Assembly: GCF_012272855.1 (NCBI RefSeq)
Contig: NZ_JAAXCQ010000001.1
Coordinates: forward strand, 1-64,000
Source of the DNA: Arenibacter sp. 6A1
GTDB taxonomy: Bacteria > Bacteroidota > Bacteroidia > Flavobacteriales > Flavobacteriaceae
Direction of reading: 5' to 3'
DNA length: 64,000 nucleotides
Every line of letters starts with the position of its first letter. Positions within the stretch are counted from its first letter, which is position 1. The translations under genes were made by a program, and so were the position numbers. This document shows, one piece after another, positions 62,593 to 64,000 of this stretch. The notes under the pieces were generated by a model. The model made no database searches. It was not told the origin of the DNA and worked only from the letters and a program-made list of their open reading frames with translations.

Positions 62593-62863
62593 TTATAGTT
62601 TTTACCTAAGGAGTTACTAGACCTCCATCGCTTCCCGATACTATATAAGAAACACCTTTACATGGGAACGTTTACTACTCCTCTCTGCTAGAATGCATCG
62701 AAAAAAACGGGATTCCTAACGTTCACGTCCATTTGTTGCTTTGTAAATTGCAATTTTAAAAAGCACCTATTTATAACTGTTTAGGCCCCTATATTTATGT
62801 TCCATTTACACAAATCCTTTTCGGGCAGTTCTATTTAAAACGGCCCGAGTTGATTCTTCTAGT

Positions 62864-63709
62864 CTATGGAATCCAATTATCTTTTCCAAAAACCGGTTTT
62901 CTTTTTTCTAAGAAGGCGTTTCTTCCTTCTTTGGCTTCCTCGGTCATATAGGCCAATCTAGTGGCTTCTCCTGCAAAAACTTGCTGGCCAACCATCCCAT
63001 CATCGGTAAGGTTCATGGCAAACTTCAGCATTTTAATAGAGGTTGGAGATTTTTCCAGTATTTCCTGAGCCCACTGATAGGCAGTATCCTCTAATTCTTC
63101 ATGAGGTATTACGGCATTTACCATTCCCATATCCATAGCTTCTTGGGCAGAGTAATTACGCCCTAGAAAAAAGATTTCCCGCGCTTTTTTCTGCCCTACC
63201 ATTTTTGCCAAATAAGCAGAGCCATATCCGCCGTCAAAACTAGTGACATCGGCATCCGTTTGTTTAAAGATAGCATGCTCCTTACTGGCTAAGGTCAAAT
63301 CGCACACCACGTGCAGACTATGTCCGCCACCAACGGCCCATCCAGGAACCACTGCAATAACGACCTTTGGCATAAACCTTATAAGCCTTTGTACTTCCAA
63401 AATATTTAAACGATGCATGCCATCCTCCCCAACATAGCCTTTATGGCCTCTGGCTTTTTGATCGCCCCCGCTACAAAAGGAATATACCCCGTCCTTGGTA
63501 GACGGCCCCTCTGCCGACAGCAATACAACCCCTATAGAAGTATCCTCCTGCGCATCATAAAAGGCCTGATACAATTCACTTGTGGTTTTTGGCCTAAAGG
63601 CGTTTCGCACGTTTGGCCTGTTAAAAGCGATACGGGCTACTCCGTCACATTTTTTATATGTAATGTCCTCAAACTCTCTGACGACTTTCCAGTTGATCTC
63701 TTTTTGCAT
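62864..63709 (-). CDS. menB: 1,4-dihydroxy-2-naphthoyl-CoA synthase MenB
   Basis: A 281-residue crotonase-fold enzyme that closes the ring of o-succinylbenzoyl-CoA in menaquinone synthesis. Family features: YKKCDGVARIAFNRPNVRNAFRP, FCSGGDQKARG (oxyanion region), VVPGWAVGGGHSLHVVCDLT and the MenB-specific TDADVTSFDGGYGSAYLAK. The C-terminus KPVFGKDNWIP is typical. Menaquinone is also the likely electron acceptor for the VKOR-fusion protein. The next gene upstream runs off the window. Confidence 0.96.
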   Translation of the reverse strand: MQKEINWKVVREFEDITYKKCDGVARIAFNRPNVRNAFRPKTTSELYQAFYDAQEDTSIGVVLLSAEGPSTKDGVYSFCSGGDQKARGHKGYVGEDGMHRLNILEVQRLIRFMPKVVIAVVPGWAVGGGHSLHVVCDLTLASKEHAIFKQTDADVTSFDGGYGSAYLAKMVGQKKAREIFFLGRNYSAQEAMDMGMVNAVIPHEELEDTAYQWAQEILEKSPTSIKMLKFAMNLTDDGMVGQQVFAGEATRLAYMTEEAKEGRNAFLEKRKPVFGKDNWIP

Positions 63710-63775
63710 TTCTAAATATTATTTACTTGGTCAAAGATAGTATTCTTTACTAAAACCTATATTTCTCCGGTTAAA

Positions 63776-64000
63776 CTATGAGACTTTATTCTTAGCTTCT
63801 ATCCATTTGGACATGTATTTTGTACCCGCCATAGTGTGATGCCTTAGCATTTCACCTATAAAATTTTTGGCCCTAAAGTCGGACAAACGATGCTTCACCT
63901 CCTCAATTTTGGAATAAAACCTATCCTCTAAAATGTCGATGTTGTATAATTGATTCACTATTGTCACCCCATTTTTCCGTGCATTTTCCCAAATAGCCTC
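63776..64000 (-). CDS. C-terminal part of a protein cut by the window edge
   Basis: The frame is open to base 64000 (first visible residues EAIWENARKNGVTIVN), so only the last 74 residues are seen; the GTG at 63967 is not likely to be the true start. The sequence is helical and charged (LEDRFYSKIEEVKHRL). I do not recognise the family. It lies 66 bases upstream of menB on the same strand. Confidence 0.6.
   Translation of the reverse strand, partial: EAIWENARKNGVTIVNQLYNIDILEDRFYSKIEEVKHRLSDFRAKNFIGEMLRHHTMAGTKYMSKWIEAKNKVS

Overview
The window reads as chromosome of a marine-type member of the Flavobacteriaceae (Bacteroidota). Support comes from a SusC/SusD pair, TonB-dependent receptors with carboxypeptidase-like N-termini, a hybrid-two-component-like regulator, TAnnTTTG-type promoter boxes, absence of Shine-Dalgarno sequences, and low GC. 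No tRNA, rRNA, CRISPR array, integrase or transposase was seen. Species is not determined.

Region by region. (1) 147-8764 (+): a compact peptide-export locus. Two small precursors each have a 28-residue double-glycine leader and a core with six cysteines. Each is followed by a stem-loop. They are interleaved with two TlpA-like thioredoxins and a C39-like/VKOR/thioredoxin fusion, and followed by a C39 peptidase ABC exporter and an HlyD adaptor. (2) 9045-14306 (+): a glycosylation block on the same strand: a GT-B-like protein, a CMP-sugar synthetase, an unrecognised helical protein, a galactosyltransferase-like GT-A protein and a GT4 enzyme. Together (1) and (2) look like a Bacteroidota system making disulfide-rich, possibly glycosylated exported peptides, similar in layout to glycocin loci. 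(3) 14637-17869: a quinone oxidoreductase-like enzyme and an SLC13/RCK permease.

(4) About 17.9-35.3 kb is gene-poor and full of repeats. An approximately 160-bp element, called here the ACATAATG element because it begins TTCTATTTTACATAATG, occurs at least 14 times: five copies on + (18.2-24.8 kb) and nine full or partial copies on - (31.7-35.2 kb). It carries hairpins whose stems change while pairing is kept. Single genes sit between copies: bS21, an old yellow enzyme, aminopeptidase P, a DUF6642-like protein, small unknowns, a lipoprotein, a phosphoesterase and RecQ. Several intergenic pieces are duplicated, and one small gene is broken by a stop codon.

(5) 35347-46896 (-): a TonB-dependent receptor, then a molybdenum-cofactor and molybdenum-hydroxylase operon: a MocA-like enzyme, XdhC, MoeA, MoeB-rhodanese, MobA, MoaA, MoaD, and the large and 2Fe-2S subunits of an isoquinoline-oxidoreductase-type enzyme. 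MoaC and MoaE are not in the window. (6) 47202-49283 (+): a VWA lipoprotein and an OmpA-like lipoprotein. (7) 49380-61316 (-): an organophosphate-type SusCD locus: a calcineurin-like phosphoesterase, a GDPD-like/alkaline phosphatase fusion, SusD, SusC, and a 1239-residue propeller/AraC regulator whose kinase and receiver sites are degenerate. (8) 61766-64000 (-): a one-domain DEAD-like ATPase, MenB and the C-terminal end of a gene that runs off the window. A second repeat, about 88 bp and GC-rich, occurs three times (15.7, 34.9 and 61.6 kb).
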